Shown here: piece after piece, positions 43,356-52,804 of the stretch | Layout: each line of letters starts with the position of its first letter | How positions within the stretch are numbered: position 1 is the first letter of the stretch | Assembly (NCBI GenBank): GCA_964450955.1 | Contig: CAYVFI010000009.1 | Location: 62,001-126,000, forward strand | Direction: 5' to 3' | Source: CAYNWT01 sp964450955 | Lineage (GTDB): Bacteria > Planctomycetota > Planctomycetia > Planctomycetales > Planctomycetaceae | Length of the DNA stretch: 64,000 nt | Notes under the pieces: generated by a model | The model's database searches: none | Seen by the model: only the letters and a program-made list of their open reading frames with translations | Told to the model about the DNA's origin: nothing | Translations under genes and position numbers: made by a program

Positions 43356-44333
43356 CTACCGTTTCAGGGACCACCAGCGCACGTCGCCGTCTGCATGCAG
43401 CGCGACAATTTCGCCTGAGTTCACGAAGTCTACGTCGATTGGATCGCCACCAACAGAACTCTCCATCACCGACTCGCCACTCGCGCAGTCAAAGACCCAC
43501 ACGCGGCCGACGATGGGAGAACACGTCACGATGAATTGGCTGTTCGGAGCAAACCGAACGGCTTTCATCTGGCCGGTCCACGCGACTTGTTTTCGCCAAG
43601 CGATTTTCCGGTTCGTTCGATCGACCAGGTACAGTTCGCCCCGCCACGTCACGGCGCCAATCCATCTTGTGTCGTCAGAGATCGCAATCGCGCCCACGCG
43701 GGCGATGGGAACCGTCCATTTATCGGTGCCTTCAAAAACATGAATCAACGCCTCGCTGTAGGCCCCACCACAGACGATTTCGCCCACGTGATCAATGACA
43801 TCCATTGAGACCGGGAGCGATTGTGTTTTCGTGACCGCCAGTGTTTCCGGATCAAGCCAATGCATGTTGCCTGACTGATCGGACGCCAGCAGCTGACCAC
43901 TATGAAACGAAACCGCTTCAATGCGTTTGTCCGGCCCGACCGCGATCGATTCGCCAAGGTTATTGAAGGCCAGCAGGCCACCGTCCTGATTAATAACGTA
44001 GAACCGATCCTTCTCTCCGGCAGTGACGCAGTGGATTGGTATTTGTGTCTCAATCGCCAGACGCCTGCGCGGCGAACTACCCGTGTCCCAGCCGGTAATT
44101 TCTTTTTCACTGGCGGCCAGCAACCAGCCGTCGTCCACGACAGTCAAATCCCAACCAGCGTGGCCAATAAAGTGCCGTCGACTGGGGCTGGCTCCACGCC
44201 ACTGCTGCGCGTAGTGGAAGGTGACACCGGCGCACGTTGCTATCGCCGCGAAGATGAGCAGCCAGAACAACTTCTTCTTTTGCACAAGATACTTTCGACT
44301 GGTCAGGTGACCTGGTCCGCAGGGATGCTTCAA
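43356..44333 (-). CDS. Membrane-anchored WD40/propeller-like protein
   Basis: 325 residues. A single N-terminal membrane helix (about 19-40) is followed by about six blade-like repeats with W-D/x-D endings (for example KEITGWDTG, GNMHWLDPETLA, GELYLVDRTNRKIAW, GRVWVFDCASGES, GDVRWWSL). It likely forms a beta-propeller on the periplasmic face. No enzymatic motif; role probably in protein interaction. Single gene. Confidence 0.72.
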   Translation of the reverse strand: MKHPCGPGHLTSRKYLVQKKKLFWLLIFAAIATCAGVTFHYAQQWRGASPSRRHFIGHAGWDLTVVDDGWLLAASEKEITGWDTGSSPRRRLAIETQIPIHCVTAGEKDRFYVINQDGGLLAFNNLGESIAVGPDKRIEAVSFHSGQLLASDQSGNMHWLDPETLAVTKTQSLPVSMDVIDHVGEIVCGGAYSEALIHVFEGTDKWTVPIARVGAIAISDDTRWIGAVTWRGELYLVDRTNRKIAWRKQVAWTGQMKAVRFAPNSQFIVTCSPIVGRVWVFDCASGESVMESSVGGDPIDVDFVNSGEIVALHADGDVRWWSLKR

Positions 44334-44540
44334 CTGAGAATCAGGGTAACTTGTCGGTCGTCAACGTGTAACACGCGGGTCACCGCCGAATGCCACTGAC
44401 TTTACCCTTCGCCACCGATCTTACATCGGTGGGACCACGACTTTCGCAGCTCGAACCGGCCAGTAGGCGACCGACGCACGCTGGCTATGAAACCTGTGAC
44501 GGGATTCGGGAAGCGGAAATTTAAAGTCGGTGCCGATGGT

Positions 44541-45146
44541 TTACTTGTCAGTTGCGGGTTTTTTCTTACGCAGCCATGGCACAGGTCGAAGCTTGATTTC
44601 TTTCACTGACTGCAGATAGTCCAGCACCGGCCTGGCATCATCCTGTCCAACCTGCGCGTGGAAGTGTAGGTTGAAGCCGTGGGGGCCGGGGACGTCGATG
44701 AGAGCCGGTTCCAGAGTCAGAAACGCTTTCACGACGTCCGTCATCCCCATCATCGCTGCGCAAAAGATGTCAATTCGAGCTCCGGCTTTCAGCAGGACTC
44801 GAACAATGTCTTTCCTGCCCATGTGGGAGGCTCCGCCCAGCGCGGTTTCGAAATCGCCGTTGCCCCAGTCCATGGCCGCGTTCACCAGCTTCGGTTCGCG
44901 CTTCAAGAGTTTCTCGATCATGGCCAGATCAGAGTGGGCAAGGATGACAAAGTCCTGAACCATCGTTCGGTTGATTTGTTTGTTCTTCCATGACGGCTTG
45001 AACTTCGGCGGTTCATAGTCACGTTCGAAATCGGCTTCGGTAGGAACGCCGGGTTTGGTGTCGGCCTGCTGGCCAATTGCCGCGGTGGTGCCCACAAATA
45101 ATCCAGCGGAAGCCAGGGCGAACGAACGGCGGTTGATTGGTTGCAT
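44541..45146 (-). CDS. Tat-exported ankyrin-repeat protein
   Basis: 201 residues from ATG 45146. The N-terminus INRRSFALASAGLFVGTTAAIGQ is a twin-arginine signal. The rest holds about four ankyrin units (LAMIEKLLKREPKLVNAAMDWG, GASHMGRKDIVRVLLKAGARID, GMTDVVKAFLTLEPALID and a last one with HAQVGQDDARPVLDYL). The longer frame to 45305 overlaps the upstream gene and is not used. Periplasmic protein-protein contact is the likely role; the partner is unknown. Downstream of the parvulin lipoprotein gene. Confidence 0.82.
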   Translation of the reverse strand: MQPINRRSFALASAGLFVGTTAAIGQQADTKPGVPTEADFERDYEPPKFKPSWKNKQINRTMVQDFVILAHSDLAMIEKLLKREPKLVNAAMDWGNGDFETALGGASHMGRKDIVRVLLKAGARIDIFCAAMMGMTDVVKAFLTLEPALIDVPGPHGFNLHFHAQVGQDDARPVLDYLQSVKEIKLRPVPWLRKKKPATDK

Positions 45147-45249
45147 ATCTCGCGTCTTTCCATTGCCCATCGGGCATTCGGGTTTGAGTGCCACTTGCGG
45201 GGCGTATCGCTGCCTGGTTTTGCTGCCACCGTGGGTCAACAACTTGTCG

Positions 45250-46371
45250 CTACAGCTTGAGTTCGTAGCGGTGGATGAGGTGGAACCCGAACGACGTTTC
45301 CACAATGTCAGTGTACCCGCCTACGACACACTCCAGAGTCGCATCGCTGAAGGCACGCGCCATGGTGTTTTCTCGGAAATTGCCAAGGTCGCCGCCCTTC
45401 TCGTTAGAAGGGCAGTCGCTGTACTCCCGAGCCAGATCTTCGAACTTCTCGCCCGCTTGCAGCTTTGCCTGCACAGTCTCAATTCGTTGCCGAGCTTCTT
45501 CTTTAGATCGAGTGATATGGCCGGCCCGTTCGGCTCCCTTGTACATAACCAGTACATGCTTTGCCGCCAACCAGATAGCCGGTTTCGGAAGCCCCTGGCG
45601 TTTGACAATGTGGACACCAACTTCGGTCTCGAACGGTTCGCTTAGGGTATCGACATCCATCCGCGAGACTTTCTCGCCGACCTGTTCGAAGTAGGCGGGA
45701 AGTTGTCCGATGGTAAAGTTACCCAACTGCCCGCCAACCTTTCGGCCAGGACCGTTTGAGTACATCAATGCGAGCTGATTGAAGTTCTCGCCCGCATTGA
45801 CTTTCTGGATAATCTCCTGAGCAAGCGCGAGGGCTTCGTCTTTGGTCCGAGTAATGTTGCCCGGATCCGGGACACTGTCCTTATGTAGCAGGAGGATGTG
45901 CGAGGCGTTGTAAACAGGTTCCACTTCACGCCGCAGGATCACGTAGTAGCCATACTGAGTCTCTACAGGATCGCTGATTTCTCCGATCTCTAACTGACCT
46001 GTGGCTTCCACCACCTGGTTGATCATGTTTGTGGAATCAAAATTGCCGAACATCCCGCCAGCCCCGGCTCGCGGGCCGTCTGACTTTTCCATCGCAAGCT
46101 GTTTGAAGTCCGCGCCGGCTCGCGCTTCGCGTGCGACTTCCGTAGCGATGTTGAGTGCTTCCTGGCGAGAACGTTTGATGCCGTCGGCTTTGTCGCAGCC
46201 GCGAAACTGAATCAGGACCGCAGCGATGTTCATCTCAACCGGTTCGCTGATCTTACCCTGATTCGGTGTGCCCGACGTGGCTGGCTGAGAGCCTGAGTCG
46301 GAATTGCATCCGGATAGCAGACACGCTGCTCCGGTAAGAACTAAGGCGGCTGTTGTTCGAAAAGGACTCAT
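45250..46371 (-). CDS. Lipoprotein with three parvulin (PpiC) domains
   Basis: 373 residues. The lipobox LLSGC with Cys22 marks a lipoprotein, and the next residue Asn is compatible with outer-membrane sorting. Three parvulin-like repeats follow (about 50-150, 155-260 and 265-372), each with the A-HIL/VL opening, SR/TR-x-EA helix, FxxLA...S.GP or SDCPS, GGxLGNF and the ending F-FGFHLI/GYYVI/GVHIV. These cis-trans prolyl isomerases assist folding of exported proteins. The first copy is the most divergent. Confidence 0.9.
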   Translation of the reverse strand: MSPFRTTAALVLTGAACLLSGCNSDSGSQPATSGTPNQGKISEPVEMNIAAVLIQFRGCDKADGIKRSRQEALNIATEVAREARAGADFKQLAMEKSDGPRAGAGGMFGNFDSTNMINQVVEATGQLEIGEISDPVETQYGYYVILRREVEPVYNASHILLLHKDSVPDPGNITRTKDEALALAQEIIQKVNAGENFNQLALMYSNGPGRKVGGQLGNFTIGQLPAYFEQVGEKVSRMDVDTLSEPFETEVGVHIVKRQGLPKPAIWLAAKHVLVMYKGAERAGHITRSKEEARQRIETVQAKLQAGEKFEDLAREYSDCPSNEKGGDLGNFRENTMARAFSDATLECVVGGYTDIVETSFGFHLIHRYELKL

Positions 46372-46524
46372 CTTTGGTTCCGTACTTGTTGCCTAAGACC
46401 GTAGCGGCTGGTCGACCAATACCAGCTCCACAATTGTATGTGATCGGCACACGCGAGAAAGGGTACAGCGTTAAGATTGCTTACGAGCACACTGGTGGGA
46501 TTGCTGGGTTCTATTGCAATGGCT

Positions 46525-48237
46525 TTAACAGTTCGTGGGGCCTGCTGCGTCCAGCCGAGGCAGCAGCAGCCGGAACACTGTTCCGTTAGCCGGTTCACTT
46601 TCGACTTCAATTCGCCCGCCGTGTTCGTCCATAATCTTGCGACTGACGGCCAGCCCCAGCCCCGTACCCCGTGTTCCCTTGTTGGATTCGAACAGATGGA
46701 ACAGCTTTTCCTTTTGTTCTTCCGGGATCCCCGGCCCATTGTCTCGAATGGCAACAATCAGTCCGGCGTTGGACGAACCGGTTGCGACTGAAACCTGAGC
46801 GTCATCGGTTCCCTCAACGGCCTCGATTGCGTTGGTCACAATATTAAGCACCGCCCGGTGGATGCCGTGACTATCGAACGCGGATTCAGGCACGTCGAGA
46901 CTCGGTTCGAACGATAACGAAACGGAGTACTCAGCCGCGCGACCTTTCATGAGTTCGCAGACTTCGCTGACCACATCATTGAGCGACGCCTGAGCCAGCA
47001 CTGGTTTCTTTTCCGTGCTGTAAGTCAGCATGTCCATCACGAGGTTGTAAATGCGGGTCTGGTTGCGATCGACGATGCCCCAACCCTGCCGCACTATTTC
47101 GTTGTCGGATTGATCGAGGCCGGTTTCGATCAGATAGCTGCCGCCGCGAACACCCTGCAGGATGTTTTTAACGTGATGACTCAGCATCGTGATTGTCTGG
47201 CCGACGGCCGCAAATCGTTCGGCCTTTAACAGCGCCTGTTGGTAGCGTCTGCGTTCGATGGTGATCGCAATCTGGCGACCAACGGCCAGAACCAATTTGA
47301 GATGTTGATCGGTGAGAGCATGTTGATGTTGGTCCTGTTCAACAAGATTATCCGCCGGCGAGATTGTGTGCAGGTAAATCACGCCGATGAATTCCGCCAG
47401 GCCGACCATCGGGACACAAATCGCTTCACGGATTCCGGATGCGATAATGCTGTTGCCGGTTGCGAATCGGGTATCCGTTTGAGCGTCCGATGTGCGGACG
47501 CCCTGGCGTTCGGAGGCAACGTAGTTAACGATGGTTCGCGAAACTGTCATCGGCCCGGCGGTAAGTGGGTCGCGGCTGCTGGAAGTCGCAGGTGACATGC
47601 GGTCGGTTTGGCTGTCGTTTAAAAGAACACAGCCCCGATCTGCCTGCGTCGCAGCCAGCGTCAGGTCCAACACACTTTGCAGAATCTGTTCCAGCGGTGC
47701 CGTGGCGTGGGATGTTTCCTCTGAGACTCGAAAAAGAGTTTGCAGCAGCGACAACTGGGCGGGCGATGCGGTCGGTTTTGATACGTCGGGCCGCACGAAG
47801 GTTCGAGTGTCATCAGGAGCGATACGATTTACGATCTGCGATTCATCACCCTCGACGTCGATGAATCGAACCTGGCCGTCTTGCGGAATCGTATCCAGGT
47901 CGGACAGGTCGGCGTCGAACACCAGCACCGTGCGACCGATCTGGATTTGGTCGCCATTTCGCAAAACGTGGACATCAACGGTTTGCCCATTAACCAGAGT
48001 TCCGTTCGCGCTGCCTTGATCAAGCAACCGGTAACCCTCGGGCGATTCCTCAATCCGCACGTGAACACGGGATACTTCCGAGTCGTTCAGTCTGAGATCA
48101 CAGCCTAAACCTCGTCCCATCGAGATTGCGGTTTCGCTCAATTCGAACCGCAGACCATCGTCCGCTCCCTGAATTACCAGCAGGTTCGCTGCCACGTCGC
48201 CGCCCCGGATTCCAGTGTCTTTTGAACGCCCGCGCAT
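46525..48237 (-). CDS. FHA-GAF sensor histidine kinase
   Basis: 570 residues, no membrane segment. An FHA domain (about 20-110: MGRGLGCDLRLNDSEVSRVHVRI, NGTLVNG) binds phosphothreonine; a GAF domain (about 165-325: RGCVLLND, ICVPMVG, GVIYLHT) senses a ligand; then the His-box MLSHHVKNILQG and an HATPase_c domain with NIVTNAIEA, RDNGPGIPEE and GTRGTGLGLAVS. FHA links it to Ser/Thr kinase signalling, which fits the kinases in this window. No response regulator gene is adjacent. Confidence 0.93.
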   Translation of the reverse strand: MRGRSKDTGIRGGDVAANLLVIQGADDGLRFELSETAISMGRGLGCDLRLNDSEVSRVHVRIEESPEGYRLLDQGSANGTLVNGQTVDVHVLRNGDQIQIGRTVLVFDADLSDLDTIPQDGQVRFIDVEGDESQIVNRIAPDDTRTFVRPDVSKPTASPAQLSLLQTLFRVSEETSHATAPLEQILQSVLDLTLAATQADRGCVLLNDSQTDRMSPATSSSRDPLTAGPMTVSRTIVNYVASERQGVRTSDAQTDTRFATGNSIIASGIREAICVPMVGLAEFIGVIYLHTISPADNLVEQDQHQHALTDQHLKLVLAVGRQIAITIERRRYQQALLKAERFAAVGQTITMLSHHVKNILQGVRGGSYLIETGLDQSDNEIVRQGWGIVDRNQTRIYNLVMDMLTYSTEKKPVLAQASLNDVVSEVCELMKGRAAEYSVSLSFEPSLDVPESAFDSHGIHRAVLNIVTNAIEAVEGTDDAQVSVATGSSNAGLIVAIRDNGPGIPEEQKEKLFHLFESNKGTRGTGLGLAVSRKIMDEHGGRIEVESEPANGTVFRLLLPRLDAAGPTNC

Positions 48238-48285
48238 TCATTCTAAACCAACAACCACGACTTTGCGCGCAGAAAACGGTTCGTT

Positions 48286-48356
48286 CCTTTGTGGATGCGG
48301 CCACGAATCCCGACTGCTTTACCCGGTTTGGGGACTCGTCGGCTCATTCACAGCGG
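48286..48356. repeat. Short inverted-repeat element related to that at 36955-37085
   Basis: Arms 48286-48312 and 48330-48356 match at 19 of 27 positions, with the same core (GCCACGAATCCC / GGGGACTCGT) and a CCCGG spacer motif. It sits between two minus-strand genes and may act as a terminator. Confidence 0.6.
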
Positions 48357-48357
48357 T

Positions 48358-50148
48358 TTAATCGTTCTGGTTCGAATCGATCAGCGCGAGCTTATAGCAC
48401 GCGGCTTCCCTGGCATTCCGAACGTACAGGCGATCTCCAACCACGACCGGATGGTTCCAGGTCTTGTCGTTTAACATCGGTAGCTTCGCGAGTTCGGTGT
48501 GAGCCCCGGGGTCGGCCTTCACAAGGATGCCCTGCCCTTTTTCGGTAATCACGAACAAGACATCGCTGTTGCCCAGCAGCAGCACTTGCCCTTTTCCGTA
48601 GCGGCCCTTCTTCCACTGCTTTTCGCCGTTGTTGTCCAAGTCGATGCACGTGAATATGGTTCCATCGAATCCGTATGCGAACCCTTCGTGCACGACCAGG
48701 TCATTAAAGTCTGGCTTAAGATTGCGTGATGTCCACATTTCTTCGGCGGACAGCGCGTCAGCGTTCTTGATGATGCGAATTCGGCGCGTGCCGGCCCCAA
48801 GCCCGGTTGGAAGAAGAATCGTGTTGCCATCGACGACGTGCGGCTGTAACGCTCGGTAGCCGGAGTGCTTCCAGTCATACTCCAGCCGAACTTCTCCTGT
48901 TTTCGGATCCAAAAGTTCCAGGCCACGTTCTGACATCATGAGCAGGTACATTTCGTTCGCGACTTTGCACAACTGCGGCGAACTGTAGGCCTGCTTGCCG
49001 GATGCGGCCGACCAGCGCAGACTTCCATCGTTGGTGTCGAAGCCAAGTGTCCCCTTGTCGCCGCTACCTCCGGCGTGCACGATCAGCGTTGAACCGACAA
49101 CTAATGGCGACGAACAATATCCCCACATCGGCGGCTTACGGTTTGCAACATCGCAAAGATTCTTCTGCCAAATGCTCTCGCCGGTTTTCGCGTCCAGTCG
49201 TTGCAGGTGCCCCATGGAACCCAACGTGAACACGGAACCGTCGGCGATAGCAGGAGTCGCTCGCGGACCCGGGCCGCCCAGCGGATCATTTAGCCTTGTC
49301 TTGATTTCAGAGACCCAAACTTCACGGCCGGTGTCAGCGTCGTAGCAAACAACACACTCGTTCTCTTTGCGTTGTTCCTGAGTGAACAGCATGCTGCCGG
49401 CGACGGCAAACGAAGACCACGCCGGCCCGATGGGAATCCGCCACAATTCTTCCGGCGCGTTGACCGACCAGTCTGTGTCGATTGCCGGACCTGTGTAATG
49501 GCCGGTTCTGTCGGGGCCGCGGAACCCGGGCCATTCTGCGTTCGCCAATGCGGCGTTTGGTTCGACCGCCAAATCTGCCACCTTCACCGCTTCCTGATCG
49601 GCGCGATCGGCCAGCAGTTTGTCTTCGCTTGTTTCTTCCCATCGCCAGTTCAGACCTAAAGCGAAGTCGCCCCACATCCCATCCGCGCGAAGTAATGTGC
49701 TGAACCCAAAGCCAAGGCAGGCCAACAAAACCGCAGTCATGGTTCGTTTAAACCTCGACGCTTTGCGCAACAGGACGGCGGTGATGGCAAAAGCTGCGGT
49801 TCCCATTGGTACCGTCAGCATCATCATGGCCGGGCCAAGCATCGACTTGTCCATGGCAAACGCGGTCACAGCAAAGCCGCCCGCGACGCCAATGAATCCC
49901 AGAACGCGCTCTCGCCACGACGCGCGGCTGAGTGCCAGCCACCAAATCAGAACCAGCAAAATACCGCACAACAGCGGCCCGAATGCAGACACCATCCAGA
50001 TTTGCGCCGGCCCATCTTCAATGACCTGAGCAAGCACTTTGGCGATTGACATGACCACCAATAACAAAATCGCCGGCCAGACTCGCAGGGGTCTGTGAGA
50101 TTTCGGTTCGCTGGTGGCCGCGCTCAGTTCTGCAGTCTCTGTACTCAT
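48358..50148 (-). CDS. Membrane PQQ-like beta-propeller protein
   Basis: 596 residues. About five hydrophobic helices occupy residues 23-160, then a periplasmic propeller of the PQQ-enzyme type (WPGFRGPDRTGHY opening near 205, a motif common in planctomycete PQQ-like proteins; repeats such as CYDADTGREVWVSE, RLDAKTGESIWQKN, LLDPKTGEVRLEY). No catalytic Asp/Glu set for a true quinoprotein dehydrogenase is evident, so a structural or scaffold role is possible. Confidence 0.85.
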   Translation of the reverse strand: MSTETAELSAATSEPKSHRPLRVWPAILLLVVMSIAKVLAQVIEDGPAQIWMVSAFGPLLCGILLVLIWWLALSRASWRERVLGFIGVAGGFAVTAFAMDKSMLGPAMMMLTVPMGTAAFAITAVLLRKASRFKRTMTAVLLACLGFGFSTLLRADGMWGDFALGLNWRWEETSEDKLLADRADQEAVKVADLAVEPNAALANAEWPGFRGPDRTGHYTGPAIDTDWSVNAPEELWRIPIGPAWSSFAVAGSMLFTQEQRKENECVVCYDADTGREVWVSEIKTRLNDPLGGPGPRATPAIADGSVFTLGSMGHLQRLDAKTGESIWQKNLCDVANRKPPMWGYCSSPLVVGSTLIVHAGGSGDKGTLGFDTNDGSLRWSAASGKQAYSSPQLCKVANEMYLLMMSERGLELLDPKTGEVRLEYDWKHSGYRALQPHVVDGNTILLPTGLGAGTRRIRIIKNADALSAEEMWTSRNLKPDFNDLVVHEGFAYGFDGTIFTCIDLDNNGEKQWKKGRYGKGQVLLLGNSDVLFVITEKGQGILVKADPGAHTELAKLPMLNDKTWNHPVVVGDRLYVRNAREAACYKLALIDSNQND

Positions 50149-50267
50149 GGGTCGCCTGATTGGAGGGTGTGAGGCTCCAGCTTACGCGAAACCAACCAGC
50201 CACGATAGCGGCTTAGCACTTCAGCAAAGCAGGCGACACGCGATGTTGAATCAGGTACGCGGCTGTG

Positions 50268-51644
50268 TCATTGGTCCGCCAGTCTTACGGTTCGATTCGC
50301 GTCAGCCTGCTGCTGTTTCGTTTCAAGTTTCTGCGTCACATTGGTTCGTTCGGCCAGCATCGGAGCACGCAGACTCTTCAGGAAACAAATAACATCAGCC
50401 CGATCAATTTCACTCAACCCATAGTATCGCTTCGTGACATCGGCCGCCTGACCTTCATGCCGCCCGATTGCTTCTTCCAGTGTTCTGGCGCGCCCATCGT
50501 GAAAGTACGGAGCCGAATCAGCGACGCCCCACAGCGGCGGTGTCTGCCATTCGTCAGCTTCGGGATGATGGCTCGGGATTGGGAATTCAAGCTCACGTCG
50601 GGCGTAACCGGAACCACTTGAACTGGGTTCCAGCGAGTACAAAGCGAAGTCGCTGTAGATGCCCTCAACTCCGTTTAGATCGGGCGTGTGACAATCCGCG
50701 CAGCCAACACGCTTAAATTGGTGTTCGCCATTTTCGACCCTGAATCGTTCGGTGCGATCTGTTGGCAGGACCTGTTTTGGCCGCGGTAAATTTCGACAGA
50801 AGGCAACCAGAGCGTCCAACTGCTGCGAAGTCATATCGTACTCTGCATCGTTGTCAGGCTTGTGTTGTTGCGGATTGTCCTGAGCCCTGACGTGGTTCGT
50901 GAGTCCAAGTTCGACGGCACAAGCGGTGGCTACGAACTCTCTAAGATCGGCAAACTGGCCTCTCCAACCGAAACGGCCAACTCGGCCCAGTCCAAACGTC
51001 CGCGTGCGGCCCACAGGTGCGCCGTCGAACTGCATGTTGAACTCGGCCGCAATCCGGCTCAGCGATCGGCCTCGTAAGTTCGACTTAATGGAACCGGATG
51101 AGATCTCATCAATCAAACCGACACCAAACAACGCGGGTGTGTTGATGCTGGTCATGATCACGGGATCGAAATCCTGGACCGTCACCGAACAGCCGCCGAT
51201 GATCCGAACTCCTCCCGGAACAATCGGATACACCTGCCGCATGGTGTCTTCGGTTTCCATCAACGTGTCGTCCGTGGCGCTGGCATGGACAACACCGCTT
51301 TGGACCTGCGGTCTATCTTCGGCTGGCAGAACCTCAAACGTATTCACATTCTGCGCGACCCCGCCGCCGCCTCCGACACCACCTTGAAAGTGACAGGCGA
51401 CGCACGATTTCTCGTTGAAAACGGGACCAAGCCCATCGCCGCCGCCCGACAGCGGATCGTCTACAGCCCATTCGTGCGAGAATAACTCGCGACCTTCGGC
51501 AACCAGTTCTGCCTCTGACGGCGAGATAAGCCAGTTGATTCCAAAGAGAACCGTTGCCACCGCAGCTCCGGGAAGGAAGTACTTGCGAAAGGCCGTTGAT
51601 TCAGTCAAACCAGCGGTTAGGTCAGACCAGTCCGGGATTTGCAT
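50268..51644 (-). CDS. DUF1111 di-haem oxidoreductase
   Basis: 458 residues from ATG 51644. A membrane anchor (about 20-40) precedes a cytochrome c-like protein with two CxxCH haem sites, CVACH near 82 and CADCH near 325, plus the family segment PPLWGVADSAPYFHDGRARTLEEAI. DUF1111 members are related to MauG/di-haem peroxidases. It should act in periplasmic electron transfer or peroxide reduction. Glycine-rich GGVGGGGG follows the first haem site. Confidence 0.9.
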   Translation of the reverse strand: MQIPDWSDLTAGLTESTAFRKYFLPGAAVATVLFGINWLISPSEAELVAEGRELFSHEWAVDDPLSGGGDGLGPVFNEKSCVACHFQGGVGGGGGVAQNVNTFEVLPAEDRPQVQSGVVHASATDDTLMETEDTMRQVYPIVPGGVRIIGGCSVTVQDFDPVIMTSINTPALFGVGLIDEISSGSIKSNLRGRSLSRIAAEFNMQFDGAPVGRTRTFGLGRVGRFGWRGQFADLREFVATACAVELGLTNHVRAQDNPQQHKPDNDAEYDMTSQQLDALVAFCRNLPRPKQVLPTDRTERFRVENGEHQFKRVGCADCHTPDLNGVEGIYSDFALYSLEPSSSGSGYARRELEFPIPSHHPEADEWQTPPLWGVADSAPYFHDGRARTLEEAIGRHEGQAADVTKRYYGLSEIDRADVICFLKSLRAPMLAERTNVTQKLETKQQQADANRTVRLADQ

Positions 51645-51753
51645 GGGAAACCAGTGTTTGGGGCAAGAGACGTGTTGCAATCACAACGTGGCTTTGCCAA
51701 CCCGGATCACAGGAAGCCAACAATTTGTCTACGATTTCCGGTTCTTTTTTTGT

Positions 51754-52695
51754 TCAGCGAGAACGCCAATACGCGTCCTCCTCAAGTCCCAGCCTGATAG
51801 CGGTTTCCGCGATCGCCTTTCTGAACCGAGACGCGTCCAGCGGATAGCCCTTCGTCGGTTTTAGGTTCGGAATGTGTCGCAGCCAGTACTGGTTGAACAG
51901 TTCCATCGAGACCTCTCGAACATACTTCGCCACCATCGAAGCCAGTGCGACCGGCAGGTGCTGCTCCGCTTTCGTCCGGAACACAAGCTCCGTTTTGTTG
52001 ACGCGATAGACACTCCGTTCGCGGCCTTCCTGCAGACGAAAGATCATGCGATCTTCGATGGCGTCTTCCAGCAGTTCGTCGTACCGGTTCCGGCCGCCGT
52101 GCTTATCGGCGATCACGCGGGTCTTCTCAGCCGAGTCCGGATCCCAAACGGAACGCAGCAGGTTGATGCTGGTTCGAGACAACGCGATGCCCTTGCTGTC
52201 GTGATCGCGAACCATACTGTTGAACCGGCGAGTCAACACGACGTCGCAGCGGATGTGCGAAATTCGAATCCCGTTGCGGCCCAGACAGGCTTTGAAGTTT
52301 GTCGCGGCTTTCGCGATTTCATCTTCGTCTGCCGCTAACGGAAGCTGAGCATCGTTTTCATCAAACCATGGCTCGGATTCCGGTTCGGTAGTGATGAGAA
52401 GCTTGTGGAGTCCGGAGAATGTTCGCGGGTTGTGACCAATCGCGCGAAGAACCGCCAGTACAGTGCGTTCCAACGACCGAATGCCGCGCGATGGATTGTA
52501 GACGTCTTTCGAGTCTGCAACGTGCAGTCTGGTGTTTCCCTTGCGTGGAGCCTTCTGCGAAACCACATCCGCCAGTAATTCCCAAAGGTTGGTGTCGCCG
52601 GGGGCTCCATGAAACTGCCAGGCAGTCGTGCCAATGACCAGGGGACCAAGGTTCGGCCCATAGCCGGCTTCGTCCATGCCGATAATAATTCCCAT
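51754..52695 (-). CDS. Divergent RNase HII-like protein
   Basis: 313 residues, longer than RNase HII (about 200). The start MGIIIGMDEAGYGPNLGPLVIG matches the RNase HII DEAG(R)GP...GP active-site segment; VADSKDVYNPSRG parallels the DSK box; ALASMVAKYVREVSMELFNQYW and TKGYPLD parallel the C-terminal helix and G-Y-P loop. A middle insertion includes IADKHGGRNRYDELL. It may cleave RNA in RNA-DNA hybrids, but with an altered arrangement. Whether the organism also has a normal rnhB cannot be seen here. Confidence 0.78.
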   Translation of the reverse strand: MGIIIGMDEAGYGPNLGPLVIGTTAWQFHGAPGDTNLWELLADVVSQKAPRKGNTRLHVADSKDVYNPSRGIRSLERTVLAVLRAIGHNPRTFSGLHKLLITTEPESEPWFDENDAQLPLAADEDEIAKAATNFKACLGRNGIRISHIRCDVVLTRRFNSMVRDHDSKGIALSRTSINLLRSVWDPDSAEKTRVIADKHGGRNRYDELLEDAIEDRMIFRLQEGRERSVYRVNKTELVFRTKAEQHLPVALASMVAKYVREVSMELFNQYWLRHIPNLKPTKGYPLDASRFRKAIAETAIRLGLEEDAYWRSR

Positions 52696-52804
52696 GCGTT
52701 TCCGTCCGCCTCTTCAGTCGTCCGTCCCCGGACTCTTCGCTTGTCTCGTTCGGGGTTCTTGCCAAAGTTCTGGGGAACCAACCAGCGACGTGAGCTCGGT
52801 TTTG

